From Mycoplasma sp. CAG:956 (GTDB lineage: Bacteria; Bacillota_I; Bacilli_A; RF39; UBA660), in contig HF993101.1 of assembly GCA_000433475.1 (NCBI GenBank), positions 11,889 through 75,888 on the forward strand: 64,000 bases of DNA, given 5' to 3'. Below, piece by piece: positions 50,576-58,377 of this stretch (the first letter of the stretch is position 1; each line of letters starts with the position of its first letter). The notes below the pieces were generated by a model. It ran no database searches and was not told where the DNA came from. It saw nothing but the letters and a program-made list of their open reading frames with translations. The position numbers and the translations under genes are program-made.

Positions 50576-50839
50576 TTATTTAACTATATTAATTAATAAT
50601 CTTATTGCTGTTTTTTCTTCACCATTAATTAAAACATCGTTAAAAGCAGGGATAATGCCAATATTAATTCCAGCAGGTGCTAGAAAGCCTCTGGCTATGG
50701 CAACAGCTTTAACAGCTTGATTTAAGGAACCAGCTCCAATAGTTTGAAGTTCAACACTACCGTTTTCTCTAAAGATATTGGCAATGGCTCCTGCTACCTT
50801 ACTAGGATTTGATTTTGATGATACTTTTAAAATTTCCAT
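50576..50839 (-). CDS. spoVS: Stage V sporulation protein S (SpoVS)
   Basis: An 87-residue protein matching SpoVS over its full length: MEILKVSSKSNPSKVAGAIA, ELQTIGAGSLNQAVKAVAIA and RGFLAPAGINI. TAGGAGG precedes the ATG. SpoVS is an Alba-like-fold, probably nucleic-acid-binding protein needed for late sporulation in B. subtilis, but it is also kept in non-sporulating Firmicutes. Codon use is less AT-extreme than its neighbours, as in highly expressed genes. It does not on its own show that this organism sporulates. Confidence 0.95.
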   Translation of the reverse strand: MEILKVSSKSNPSKVAGAIANIFRENGSVELQTIGAGSLNQAVKAVAIARGFLAPAGINIGIIPAFNDVLINGEEKTAIRLLINIVK

Positions 50840-51010
50840 AATTTAATTCCTCCTAAAAAATATATATGCAGATTATAAAAAAACTTTCCTTATATTTAAT
50901 TTAGAATTGATTTTATATTATTTTATAGAATTAATTATATTTTTATGTTATATTGATACTGTATATTAAGAATAAAGATAGGCATAGATAATTATAATAA
51001 AGGAATAAAA

Positions 51011-52426
51011 ATGAAAAAGTTTAATAAGGATAGTTATTTAAAAAAATTAAAGTTAAAAAGAAATTGGCAAAGATTCTCTAAATATTTTTGTGTTGGTATA
51101 CCTTGTGTCTTATGTCTAGTATTAGGAATATATTTTGCATATTCAAAATTCTTTGTGTCTAAGGAACAAAGTGTTGTTAGAACGACGGTTGGTGATTTTA
51201 TTTATGGTGATGTGGTAATTAATGCTTATATTGATGGTGAGTATTCTAGTACAATTCCAGGTAAGAATGATGGTTATGTAGTTGATAAAGTTTCTTGTGA
51301 TAATGGTGCGGTAGGTAAATGGAACAATGATAAATGGGGTTTACTTACTACTAATCTAAGTAAAAGAACTAAATGTAATGTTTATTTTAAAAAGGTAGTT
51401 TCAAAAGTATCTGATATTATTGCTCAGTTAGATACAACTGGAAAGTGTCCAACTATGAATGCTGATGGTTCTGTAAATGTTACTGGGTTAGAGGCTACTA
51501 ATGGTTATTTATGTAAGGCTAAAGATGCTTATGGTGATTCATATTATTATCGTGGTAATGTAACTAATAATTATGTGAAGTTTGCTGATAAATATTGGCG
51601 TATAGTAAGAATAAATGGTGATGGTACTGTAAGAGTTATTTATGATGGCACAAGTGCTCATGCCAATGGGGAGGCAAGTCGTGATAGACAGATAGGAACT
51701 AGTGCTTTTAATAGTAGTTATAACGATAATGCCTATGTTGGTTATATGTATGGTCAAACTGGTGCCTCAACCTATGCAGATGCTCATGCTAATACCAATA
51801 ATTCTACTATTAAAACTTATATAGATAATTGGTATAAAACGAATATAGTTGGTACAACTAATGAACAATATTTAGCTGATAATGTATTCTGTAATGGTCG
51901 TTCAATAAGTAGTAACAAACCAACTAGTAATTATAATAACTTGGGATATGGAACAAATGTCACCGCATATCGTTGGTATTATGGACCATGGGAAAGTGTT
52001 GGCTATAATTCTAGTATGAGATTAATGTGTCCACAAAAGAATGATGCCTTTACCGTAAGTGATATTACTAATGGTAATGGAGCTCTAACGTATCCAGTCG
52101 GTCTTTTAAGTGCAGATGAAATTGTACTAGCCGGTGGGTGGAATGCTGCCAATAGTGGTTATTACCTATACTCAGGGCAGTATTGGTGGGCTTCCTCGCC
52201 GTTCGACTTCACTGGTAATTATGCTCGCGTGCGTAGTATTGGTTCGAGTGGCTATGCGAACTACAGCGACTACGTGAACAACAACAACGGGGTTCGACCA
52301 GTTTTCAATCTAAAGGCTGAAGCTTTAAAATATGGTGATGGCACAGCTAGTAATCCTTACAGATTAACAGAAAGTCTTGATAATAGTTCTTCTAGCGAAA
52401 GCGGTGGAATTGATACTGGAGACTAA
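51011..52426 (+). CDS. Membrane-anchored surface protein, family A (copy 2), with DGR-like variable C-terminus
   Basis: A 471-residue protein with AAAGGAAT before the ATG. Basic start, one transmembrane anchor (about 24-46), the conserved RTTVGDFIYGDVV domain, then SYYYRGNVTNNYVKF, YWRIVRINGDG and LLSADEIVLAGGW, and a lectin-like ending with GVRPVFNLKAEAL and GDGTASNPYRL. Before GVRPV, residues about 390-430 (WWASSPFDFTGNYARV ... GYANYSDYVNNNN) are encoded by unusually GC-rich DNA with AAC, TAC, AGC and GAC codons. This resembles the variable repeat of a diversity-generating retroelement target protein on a C-type-lectin fold. Unlike its paralogues at 6588 and 53022, it has no inverted sites upstream. 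Confidence 0.75.
   Translation: MKKFNKDSYLKKLKLKRNWQRFSKYFCVGIPCVLCLVLGIYFAYSKFFVSKEQSVVRTTVGDFIYGDVVINAYIDGEYSSTIPGKNDGYVVDKVSCDNGAVGKWNNDKWGLLTTNLSKRTKCNVYFKKVVSKVSDIIAQLDTTGKCPTMNADGSVNVTGLEATNGYLCKAKDAYGDSYYYRGNVTNNYVKFADKYWRIVRINGDGTVRVIYDGTSAHANGEASRDRQIGTSAFNSSYNDNAYVGYMYGQTGASTYADAHANTNNSTIKTYIDNWYKTNIVGTTNEQYLADNVFCNGRSISSNKPTSNYNNLGYGTNVTAYRWYYGPWESVGYNSSMRLMCPQKNDAFTVSDITNGNGALTYPVGLLSADEIVLAGGWNAANSGYYLYSGQYWWASSPFDFTGNYARVRSIGSSGYANYSDYVNNNNGVRPVFNLKAEALKYGDGTASNPYRLTESLDNSSSSESGGIDTGD
52180..52310 (+). other. Candidate DGR variable repeat
   Basis: About 48% G+C against about 30% around it. Four successive AAC codons follow a series of codons (TAC, AGC, GAC) each one adenine substitution from AAC. 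It ends at GGGGTTCGACCA, encoding G-V-R-P. No template repeat or reverse transcriptase is in the window. Confidence 0.45.
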
Positions 52427-52475
52427 AAAAGTCATAAGTACTAAAGAGAAAATACTCTAGTACTTATGACTTTTT
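52425..52475. terminator. Terminator hairpin after the gene at 51011
   Basis: AAAAAGTCATAAGTACT (ending 52442) and AGTACTTATGACTTTTT (52459-52475) pair perfectly over 17 bp. A near-identical copy lies at 54430-54480. Confidence 0.85.
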
Positions 52476-52480
52476 AAATA

Positions 52481-52580
52481 TTAAGAAATAGCTTTTACAA
52501 AGAGGATAGAACTAAAAGATAATAATATATTTAAATAGCTAGTTTTAGATAAATGACGATACCATTTATGTTATGATTAT
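52481..52580 (-). pseudogene. Duplicated, decayed 3' end of the gene at 54486
   Basis: The sequence from TTA 52481 onward aligns with the 3' end of the minus-strand gene at 54486-55220 (TTTACAAAGAGGATAGAAC, then ATAATAATATATTTAA and GACGATACCATT), with deletions. It shows that the unit surface gene + terminator + convergent gene was duplicated and the first copy of the convergent gene was lost. The following sequence up to the cassette at 52650 holds nothing else I can name. Confidence 0.7.
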
Positions 52581-52649
52581 ATTTTTTAAATAGTTGTTTT
52601 TAGTATAATTTTATATATTTCATGATATACTATGTTTTACCCCAAAAAA

Positions 52650-52675
52650 TTCATAGAGCATAAAACTCTATGAAA
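52650..52675 (+). repeat. Recombination-site-like inverted repeat, left copy, cassette 2
   Basis: Arm TTCATAGAG, core CATAAAA, arm CTCTATGAAA. Its exact reverse complement occurs at 52914-52939. The arms are the same as cassette 1; the core differs. Confidence 0.75.
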
Positions 52676-52913
52676 GCAAAAATATGGATCTTATTCTTAA
52701 CTTATAGCATAAATATACCATATAAGTACAGTAATTTCTATATAAATTTGTTAATAAAATCGTATAATTATGGTCAAAATTATAGTCAATTTAAATTGAT
52801 TGAAACCTAGATAAATAAAGACTTTGAATGGTATTTTGTAGTAACTAATTCAAATTTTTATTATAGTCAAATTTATGGTCAAATGGCATTTTGACTCAGA
52901 TTTCACCTAGGGT
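52676..52913. promoter_or_regulatory. Putative invertible segment, cassette 2 (238 bp)
   Basis: Non-coding. Paired heptamers GGTCAAA 52772-52778 with AGTCAA 52784-52789, and AGTCAAA 52865-52871 with GGTCAAA 52877-52883. Period 12 bp, pairs 93 bp apart, the same design as cassette 1. On the minus strand TTGACT, 17 nt, TATACG is a promoter-like match directed away from the gene at 53022. The left-end sequence (ATCTTATT-TTAA) is shared with cassette 1. Confidence 0.5.
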
Positions 52914-52940
52914 TTTCATAGAGTTTTATGCTCTATGAAA
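52914..52940 (-). repeat. Recombination-site-like inverted repeat, right copy, cassette 2
   Basis: Arm TTTCATAGAG, core TTTTATG, arm CTCTATGAAA. Positions 52914-52939 are the reverse complement of 52650-52675. It lies 81 bp before the ATG at 53022, and the flank AAGTGTAAA matches that of cassette 1. Confidence 0.75.
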
Positions 52941-53021
52941 AGTGTAAACTTTTTGTAAATACATAATTTGACAAAATATTCTTATTCTTAAGATTATGAT
53001 AGTAATAAGGATATAGATTGT

Positions 53022-54431
53022 ATGAAAAAATTTGATAAAGATAAATATTTAAAAAAATTAAAATTGAAAAGAAAATGGAGAAGTTATTCAAGATATGTAT
53101 ATATAGCAGTACCTTGTGTATTATGTTGTTTATTATGTCTATATTTTGCTTATTCTAAATTCTTCGTATCGGAGGAACAAGCCGTAATTAGAACGACGGT
53201 TGGTGATTTTATTTATGGAGATGTGGTAATTAATGCTTATATTGATGGTGAGTATTCTAGTACAATTCCAGGTAAGAATGATGGTTATGTAGTAGATAAA
53301 GTTTCTTGTGATAATGGTGCTGTAGGTGAATGGAACAATAATGATTGGGGTTTACTTACTACTAATTTAACTAAAAGAACTAAATGTAATGTTTATTTTA
53401 AAAAGTTAGTCTCAAAAGTACCAGATATTATTTCTCAGCTAGATACTTCTGGTAAGTGTCCAACGGTAAATGATGATGGTTCGGTAAAAGTTACTAGGGT
53501 AGAGACTACTAATGGTTATTTATGTAAGGCTAAAGACGCTTATGGTGATTCGTATTATTATCGTGGTAATGTAACTAATAATTATGTGAAGTTTGCTGAC
53601 AAATATTGGCGAATTGTCCGTATTAATGGTGATGGTACTGTAAGAGTTATTTATGATGGCACAAGTGCTCATGCAAATGGTGAAGCTAGTGAAGACAGAC
53701 AGATTGGTAATAGTGTATTCAATGATGATAGGGATGATAATGCATCTGTCGGTTATATGTATGGTTTAACAAGGGAAGAAGAAATAAATTATACAGGTGC
53801 AACTTATGTAGATGTTCAATCAAACATAAGAGATTCGGTTATAAAACAATATGTTGATTCTTGGTATAATAAAAAAATAGTTGGAAAAGATTATGCCCAA
53901 TATATTGCTGATAATTTGTTTTGCAATGATCGTAGAATATTATTTGGGACTGGTGTTGGATATGTTTCGACAGGATATCGCTGGTATAATTTTGACGGCA
54001 ATTCAAGCGATTATGATATGCTGTTGACATGTTCGCAACAAAATGATGCCTTTACAGTAGCTGATATTGAAAATGGTAATGGTGCTTTAACATATCCTGT
54101 AGGATTGATTACAGCTGACGAAGTAGCCTTAGCAGGAGGTTGGAGCACCGGTAATAAAAATTATTTTTTATATTCTGGTCAAAACTATTGGACATCTTCA
54201 CCATTTTTTGGCGGGGATGGGTCAGTTATTGTATTTGTTGATTCAAGTGGAATTTTGATGCCTAGTTCAGCTTATTTGCTTAATAAAAGCACTGGTGTCC
54301 GTCCTGTTTTAAATTTAAAACCAGAAGCTTTAAAATACGGCGATGGCACAGCTAGTAATCCTTACAGATTAACAGAAAGTCTTGATAATAGTTCTTCTAG
54401 CGAAAGCGGTGGAATTGATACTGGAGACTAA
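53022..54431 (+). CDS. Membrane-anchored surface protein, family A (copy 3)
   Basis: A 469-residue protein, the closest paralogue of the genes at 51011 and 6588. Basic start and anchor (VYIAVPCVLCCLLCLYFAY, about 27-45), the RTTVGDFIYGDVV domain, then SYYYRGNVTNNYVKF, YWRIVRINGDG, LITADEVALAGGW, GVRPVLNLKPEAL and the same last 30 residues as the gene at 51011. Between YWTSSPFF and GVRPV the sequence differs completely from the 51011 paralogue and uses ordinary AT-rich codons. AAGG 11 nt upstream is a modest ribosome site. It lies behind cassette 2, so phase variation is plausible. Confidence 0.72.
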   Translation: MKKFDKDKYLKKLKLKRKWRSYSRYVYIAVPCVLCCLLCLYFAYSKFFVSEEQAVIRTTVGDFIYGDVVINAYIDGEYSSTIPGKNDGYVVDKVSCDNGAVGEWNNNDWGLLTTNLTKRTKCNVYFKKLVSKVPDIISQLDTSGKCPTVNDDGSVKVTRVETTNGYLCKAKDAYGDSYYYRGNVTNNYVKFADKYWRIVRINGDGTVRVIYDGTSAHANGEASEDRQIGNSVFNDDRDDNASVGYMYGLTREEEINYTGATYVDVQSNIRDSVIKQYVDSWYNKKIVGKDYAQYIADNLFCNDRRILFGTGVGYVSTGYRWYNFDGNSSDYDMLLTCSQQNDAFTVADIENGNGALTYPVGLITADEVALAGGWSTGNKNYFLYSGQNYWTSSPFFGGDGSVIVFVDSSGILMPSSAYLLNKSTGVRPVLNLKPEALKYGDGTASNPYRLTESLDNSSSSESGGIDTGD

Positions 54432-54480
54432 AAAAGTCATAAATACTAAAGAGAAAATACTTTAGTACTTATGACTTTTT
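54430..54480. terminator. Bidirectional terminator
   Basis: A copy of the hairpin at 52425-52475 with one mismatch in the stem, between the convergent genes ending at 54431 and 54486. Confidence 0.8.
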
Positions 54481-54485
54481 AAATA

Positions 54486-55220
54486 TTAAGAAATAGCATT
54501 TACAAAGAGGATAGAACCTAAAATAATACCAATACTTAAGAATAATAATATATTTAAGAAGATATTTAAATAACCAGTTTTAGATAAAGGACGATACCAT
54601 TCAATACTATGATCAGGATATTCTTCTAAAGTATTATCATCACTATAACTACCATCAGAGTTAGGATTAGCCTTAATTAATTTCATTAATTTATTTTTAC
54701 CAGTTTGAACTTTACTATTAATATCATCTATTTGTTGTAGAGAAGTATTATAAAAATCTACTTCTTTAACAAACTTAGGATTATCTGTATAACCAATATT
54801 ATTTTCAATTAAGTAAATACGATTAACGAAGGTTCTTAGTAAACGTTCTAACTCAGGACTTAAGTAATCATGATAAAGTAATAATTGAAAGAAATAATTA
54901 TTATATTTATCTATAAAATCTTCTTCACTACCAAAGTTATTATAAAAATCATTCTCATGTTCTAGATAAATATTTTTAAATTCATATATTTTTAATATTT
55001 CAAAAAAATTACTAGTAGTAATACTACCTTCACTTAAATTATTAAGTAACAAGCCATTATTAGCATATAGTGCTTCTCTTATATCAAAGTTTTGTAAGTT
55101 AAGCTTTTTATTTTTAAATATTAGATAGTTGTTATCTATAATAAAATCATTATTTAAAACTAAAAAATGATTTTTTAAATTGTTAAAACATGTAGTATTA
55201 TTTAATGTATAATCTATCAT
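54486..55220 (-). CDS. Tail-anchored membrane protein of unknown function (244 aa)
   Basis: A 244-residue protein with AAGGAT before the ATG on the minus strand. The first 210 residues are polar, with helices in the middle (FFQLLLYHDYLSPELERLL). One C-terminal hydrophobic helix (about 218-240, YLNIFLNILLFLSIGIILGS) ends almost at the C-terminus, a tail-anchor layout with the bulk in the cytoplasm. No family is recognised. Its 3' end is duplicated at 52481-52580. It is convergent with the surface-protein gene and divergent from sufB. Confidence 0.6.
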   Translation of the reverse strand: MIDYTLNNTTCFNNLKNHFLVLNNDFIIDNNYLIFKNKKLNLQNFDIREALYANNGLLLNNLSEGSITTSNFFEILKIYEFKNIYLEHENDFYNNFGSEEDFIDKYNNYFFQLLLYHDYLSPELERLLRTFVNRIYLIENNIGYTDNPKFVKEVDFYNTSLQQIDDINSKVQTGKNKLMKLIKANPNSDGSYSDDNTLEEYPDHSIEWYRPLSKTGYLNIFLNILLFLSIGIILGSILFVNAIS

Positions 55221-55281
55221 ATATAATCCTTCTATTCTAAAATTATTGTAACAAACAATTTCTATTTTTTCAATAATATAG

Positions 55282-55287
55282 TATAAT
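55282..55287 (+). promoter_or_regulatory. -10 element before sufB
   Basis: TATAAT at 55282-55287, 17 bp before ATG 55304. No clear -35. Confidence 0.4.
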
Positions 55288-55303
55288 ATGAGTCGTGATT
55301 GTT

Positions 55304-56596
55304 ATGAATGAAAAATTAAACGAAGAATTTATAAAAAAATTATCAATAAAGAAGAATGAACCTGATTGGATGCTTGAACATAGACTTAAGGCTTATCATA
55401 ATTTTTTGAAGCAAGAAGAACCTTCTTTTGGACCAGATATTCATATTAACTTTGATGAGATTTGCTATTATAAAGACAAGACTAAGAAGATGACCGATAA
55501 GTGGGCAAATGTTAGTTGCAATCTTAAAAATACTTTTGATGATTTAGGAGTTATTAAAGCTGAAGAACAGTATTTAGGGGGTGTTACTAATCAATATGAG
55601 TCGGAAGTGTTTTATCATAATCAAATAATTGGTAATGGTATTATTTTTACATCTACTGATGATGCCCTACAGAAATATCCTGAACTTTTTAAGAAGTATT
55701 TTAATAATTTAGTTAAGTTAGAAGAAAATAAGTATACGGCTTTAAATAATGCAGTTTGGTCAGGGGGTTCATTTATTTATATTCCAAAAGGAGTAAAAGT
55801 AGATAAACCATTACAAAGTTATTTTAGAATTGAAAGTGAGTCTTTAGGTCAATTTGAACATACAATTATTATAGTTGATGATGATGCTGATCTTTCTTAT
55901 ATCGAAGGTTGTACAGCGACAGCTTATTCTAAAACTAGTTTACATGCTGGAGTAGTAGAAATTTATGTTGGTAAAAATGCAAAATGTCGTTATTCAACAA
56001 TTCAAAACTGGTCGACGGATGTTTATAATTTAGTTACCAAACGTGCAATTGTCGATGATGGTGGCATAATGGAATGGGTTGATGGTAATATCGGTAGCGG
56101 TCTTACGATGAAATATCCTTCTTGTATTTTAAAAGGCGATGGTTCGATTGGCAATTCAATAAGTGTTGCTTACGCGAAAAAAGGACAAGTATTAGATGCT
56201 GGTGCTAAGATGATTCATTTAGGTAAGAATACCAAGAGTAGTATTATTAGTAAATCCATTGCTGAAGCTGGTGGTATTGCTAATTATCGCGGGACAACTA
56301 AGATTACAAAGAATGCAACTGATTCGGTTGCTACTATTAAATGTGATACGATTTTGTTAGATGATATTTCTAAGAGTGATACTTTTCCTAAGAATATTGT
56401 TGGTAATAAAACATCTAGTCTTACTCATGAAGCAACAGTTTCTAAGTTGGATGCAGATAAATTATTTTATTTAACTAGTAAAGGCTTAACAGATGACCAG
56501 GCAAGAGAGCTTTTAATTATGGGATTCATGACGGACTTTAAAAAGGAATTGCCTATGGAATATGCGGTTGAGTTAAATCGTTTGATAAAAGAATAA
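55304..56596 (+). CDS. sufB: SufB-type Fe-S cluster assembly scaffold
   Basis: A 430-residue protein matching SufB (about 465 residues). ATG 55304 is preferred, as the GTG at 55295 is part of the GTGAT ribosome site. Family features: PDWMLEHRLKAYHNF at the N-terminus, AVWSGGSFIYIPKGVKVDKP, EGCTATAY, LHAGVVEIYVG and, near the end, SKGLTDDQARELLIMGF. SufB is the scaffold of the SufBC2D complex. The start of the protein is shortened. No sufC, sufD, sufS or sufU lies next to it, which is unusual, since these form one operon in most Bacilli. A strong terminator follows. Confidence 0.88.
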   Translation: MNEKLNEEFIKKLSIKKNEPDWMLEHRLKAYHNFLKQEEPSFGPDIHINFDEICYYKDKTKKMTDKWANVSCNLKNTFDDLGVIKAEEQYLGGVTNQYESEVFYHNQIIGNGIIFTSTDDALQKYPELFKKYFNNLVKLEENKYTALNNAVWSGGSFIYIPKGVKVDKPLQSYFRIESESLGQFEHTIIIVDDDADLSYIEGCTATAYSKTSLHAGVVEIYVGKNAKCRYSTIQNWSTDVYNLVTKRAIVDDGGIMEWVDGNIGSGLTMKYPSCILKGDGSIGNSISVAYAKKGQVLDAGAKMIHLGKNTKSSIISKSIAEAGGIANYRGTTKITKNATDSVATIKCDTILLDDISKSDTFPKNIVGNKTSSLTHEATVSKLDADKLFYLTSKGLTDDQARELLIMGFMTDFKKELPMEYAVELNRLIKE

Positions 56597-56621
56597 AAAA
56601 TATACGAAAAAAGAAATATAG

Positions 56622-56669
56622 AGTTAGTTTAAGTATTAAACTTCAAAGTTTGGCTTAACTAACTTTTTT
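56622..56669 (+). terminator. Intrinsic terminator of sufB
   Basis: AGTTAGTTTAAG (56622-56633) and CTTAACTAACT (56654-56664) pair with one bulged base, followed by T to 56669. Confidence 0.8.
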
Positions 56670-56762
56670 ATTTGGCGTAATTTAGATGGTTATATAGGCA
56701 AAATAGTTATTTGCTTAAAAATTTAAAGCTTGCTAATCTGGAAAGCAGAAAGGAGGTTTTAA

Positions 56763-57122
56763 ATGATGAATGAAGTTGTCTTAGTAGGAAGACTTACTAA
56801 GGATCCAGAAGTAGTTACGACAGAAAATAATAAAAAGAGAGCATTAATAACTTTAGCTGTTCCTCGAAAGTTTAAAAATGTTGACGGTATTTATGAAACG
56901 GACTTTATTCGGATAGTCTTATGGAATGTTATTGCTCTAAATACTAAAGAGTATTGCAAATCTGGTGATTTATTAGGAGTTAAAGGAAGAATACAAATAA
57001 ACTCTTATAAAGATAGTGAAGAAAATACACACTATTCAACAGATATAATTGCTGAAAAAATAACGTTTTTAACTTCCAAAAAGGCAAATGATGTCCAAGA
57101 AACTATAGAGGAAGAAGAGTAA
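56763..57122 (+). CDS. ssb: Single-stranded DNA-binding protein (short SSB)
   Basis: A 119-residue OB-fold protein with AAAGGAGG (56749-56756) before ATG 56763. The OB-fold signature is clear: NEVVLVGRLTKDPE, RALITLAVPRKFKN and YETDFIRIVLWN. The C-terminal tail is short and acidic (ETIEEEE) but lacks the usual D-D-D-I-P-F tip that recruits repair proteins. It could be a secondary or accessory SSB rather than the replicative one, which would usually lie between rpsF and rpsR. It stands alone here. Confidence 0.88.
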   Translation: MMNEVVLVGRLTKDPEVVTTENNKKRALITLAVPRKFKNVDGIYETDFIRIVLWNVIALNTKEYCKSGDLLGVKGRIQINSYKDSEENTHYSTDIIAEKITFLTSKKANDVQETIEEEE

Positions 57123-57137
57123 AGAGACTTTGGCTTT

Positions 57138-57316
57138 TGTGAATAATTATGTTTATGTTATACTTTTTGGTTTTAATTATCACAATGCACATTTTTTAAA
57201 ATTTTAGTAATGCTTCTTTTTAGGTGAAAAAATTTACTTTTTCGCTTGTTATCTATATAAAACATAATTACTAGCAGTTAATCGGTATAGCATTTTAAAG
57301 AGTGCTATGCTTTTTT
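57138..57316 (+). ncRNA. Possible small RNA or decayed-gene leader (unassigned)
   Basis: In the 339-bp gap before 57462, a promoter-like TTGTGA (57138-57143), 16 nt, TATACT (57160-57165) is followed by two hairpins. One is GTGAAAAA/TTTTTCGC (57224-57245). The other is GTATAGCA/TGCTATGC (57285-57310), with a T-run to 57316. A transcript of about 145 nt without a convincing frame would result. I recognise no known RNA family. The terminator could instead belong to ssb read-through. Confidence 0.3.
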
Positions 57317-57461
57317 ATATAAGCAGTTATCTAAAAAAATATTTTAAAGATATGAATAGTTATGTAGATGTTTTAATTGATTATATTGGCTAATATCTAA
57401 TCTTTATTTACAATGATTTTAAGAAATGATAAAATTTTAGTAATTAGAAAGAAGGGATCCT

Positions 57462-57893
57462 ATGGACGAAAATAGAAGCTTACATAGTTTAGGTGTTGCT
57501 AAAAAAATGATGGAAATAGGTAAAAATAAAGGATTATCTACGGAAGAGTTAAATGACTTATTTACTTTAGGGATAGTTCATGATGTAGGTTATCAGTTTG
57601 GAACAAGTGCTATGCATCAAAAAAATGGTGGTTTAGTTTTAAAGAAAAATGGATATCGTTATTGGCAAGAAGTATATTATCATGGTATTATTCAAAATGA
57701 ATATACTTCACTTTATTTAGATATTTTAAATCAAGCTGATATGCAAATTGATAAAATGGGAAGGGATGTTGGCTATACTGGTCGTTTAGAAGACATTAAA
57801 TCAAGATATGGAGAAACTTCTAAAGTTTATCTGTCTTGTGTTAATTTAGTAAATTTTATTAAGAAGAATGAAACTTTAGATGATAAAAATTAG
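57462..57893 (+). CDS. HD-domain phosphohydrolase-like protein
   Basis: A 143-residue soluble protein with AGAAGGGAT before the ATG. It has the ligands of an HD domain: His in RSLHSLGVAKKM (about 8), His-Asp in GIVHDVGY (about 38-39) and Asp in ILNQADMQID (about 91). The small size fits stand-alone HD hydrolases acting on nucleotides or other phosphate esters. It is the first of eight co-directional genes (57462-61981), many of them nucleotide- or phosphate-handling folds. Substrate unknown. Confidence 0.75.
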   Translation: MDENRSLHSLGVAKKMMEIGKNKGLSTEELNDLFTLGIVHDVGYQFGTSAMHQKNGGLVLKKNGYRYWQEVYYHGIIQNEYTSLYLDILNQADMQIDKMGRDVGYTGRLEDIKSRYGETSKVYLSCVNLVNFIKKNETLDDKN

Positions 57894-57938
57894 GTAGTAA
57901 AAAAGTTAGAACCAATTAAAAAAGATTAGGAGATTAAG

Positions 57939-58352
57939 ATGGCTAGTAAACATGCAATAATAATTGTTAAAAATACGAGGGGTGAGTATTTACAGTATTA
58001 CGAAAACTCATGGAATGGTTATTTATTTTTAAATTGTAAGTGTGAAAATAATAAAGATATTGCTAAAATTAGTGATACTGTATTAGAAAAATTAGGAATT
58101 AAACCATTAAAAATTGATTATTTATTTACTAAGATTCATAGTAAGTATTCGGTAAAACATGAAAAAATGCGTGAATATGAACATTATTTTTATTTGGTTG
58201 ATATTGGTACTGAATTTATAGATAAGAAAGAATTTGTTATTAATAATACTAAATTTAAATGGCTTAGTATGGAAGAATTAGAAAATGATCCGGAAATTAT
58301 GCAAATTAATGGAGATATCATTGGGTTTATTAAAGAATGGTTTACAAAATAA
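57939..58352 (+). CDS. Nudix-fold protein lacking a canonical Nudix box
   Basis: A 137-residue protein with TAGGAGAT before the ATG. The N-terminus (KHAIIIVKNTRGEYLQYYEN) and C-terminus (FKWLSMEELENDPEIMQING, then DIIGFIKEWF) follow the Nudix fold. The central G-x5-E-x7-R-E-x-x-E-E box is absent: where it should be lies NCKCENNKDIAKISDTVLEKLGI-like sequence without the catalytic glutamates. It may be a binding protein for nucleotide-diphosphate or ADP-ribose derivatives rather than a hydrolase. Its place before the ADP-ribosylglycohydrolase gene supports such a link, as inference. Confidence 0.6.
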   Translation: MASKHAIIIVKNTRGEYLQYYENSWNGYLFLNCKCENNKDIAKISDTVLEKLGIKPLKIDYLFTKIHSKYSVKHEKMREYEHYFYLVDIGTEFIDKKEFVINNTKFKWLSMEELENDPEIMQINGDIIGFIKEWFTK

Positions 58353-58377
58353 AAACAGATAAGAAAAGAGAGGCTAT

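Noticed and set aside
57317..57461. Short frame ending MNSYVDVLIDYIG before the HD gene
   Set aside because: Thirteen codons from its ATG with no ribosome site; not supportable as a gene.
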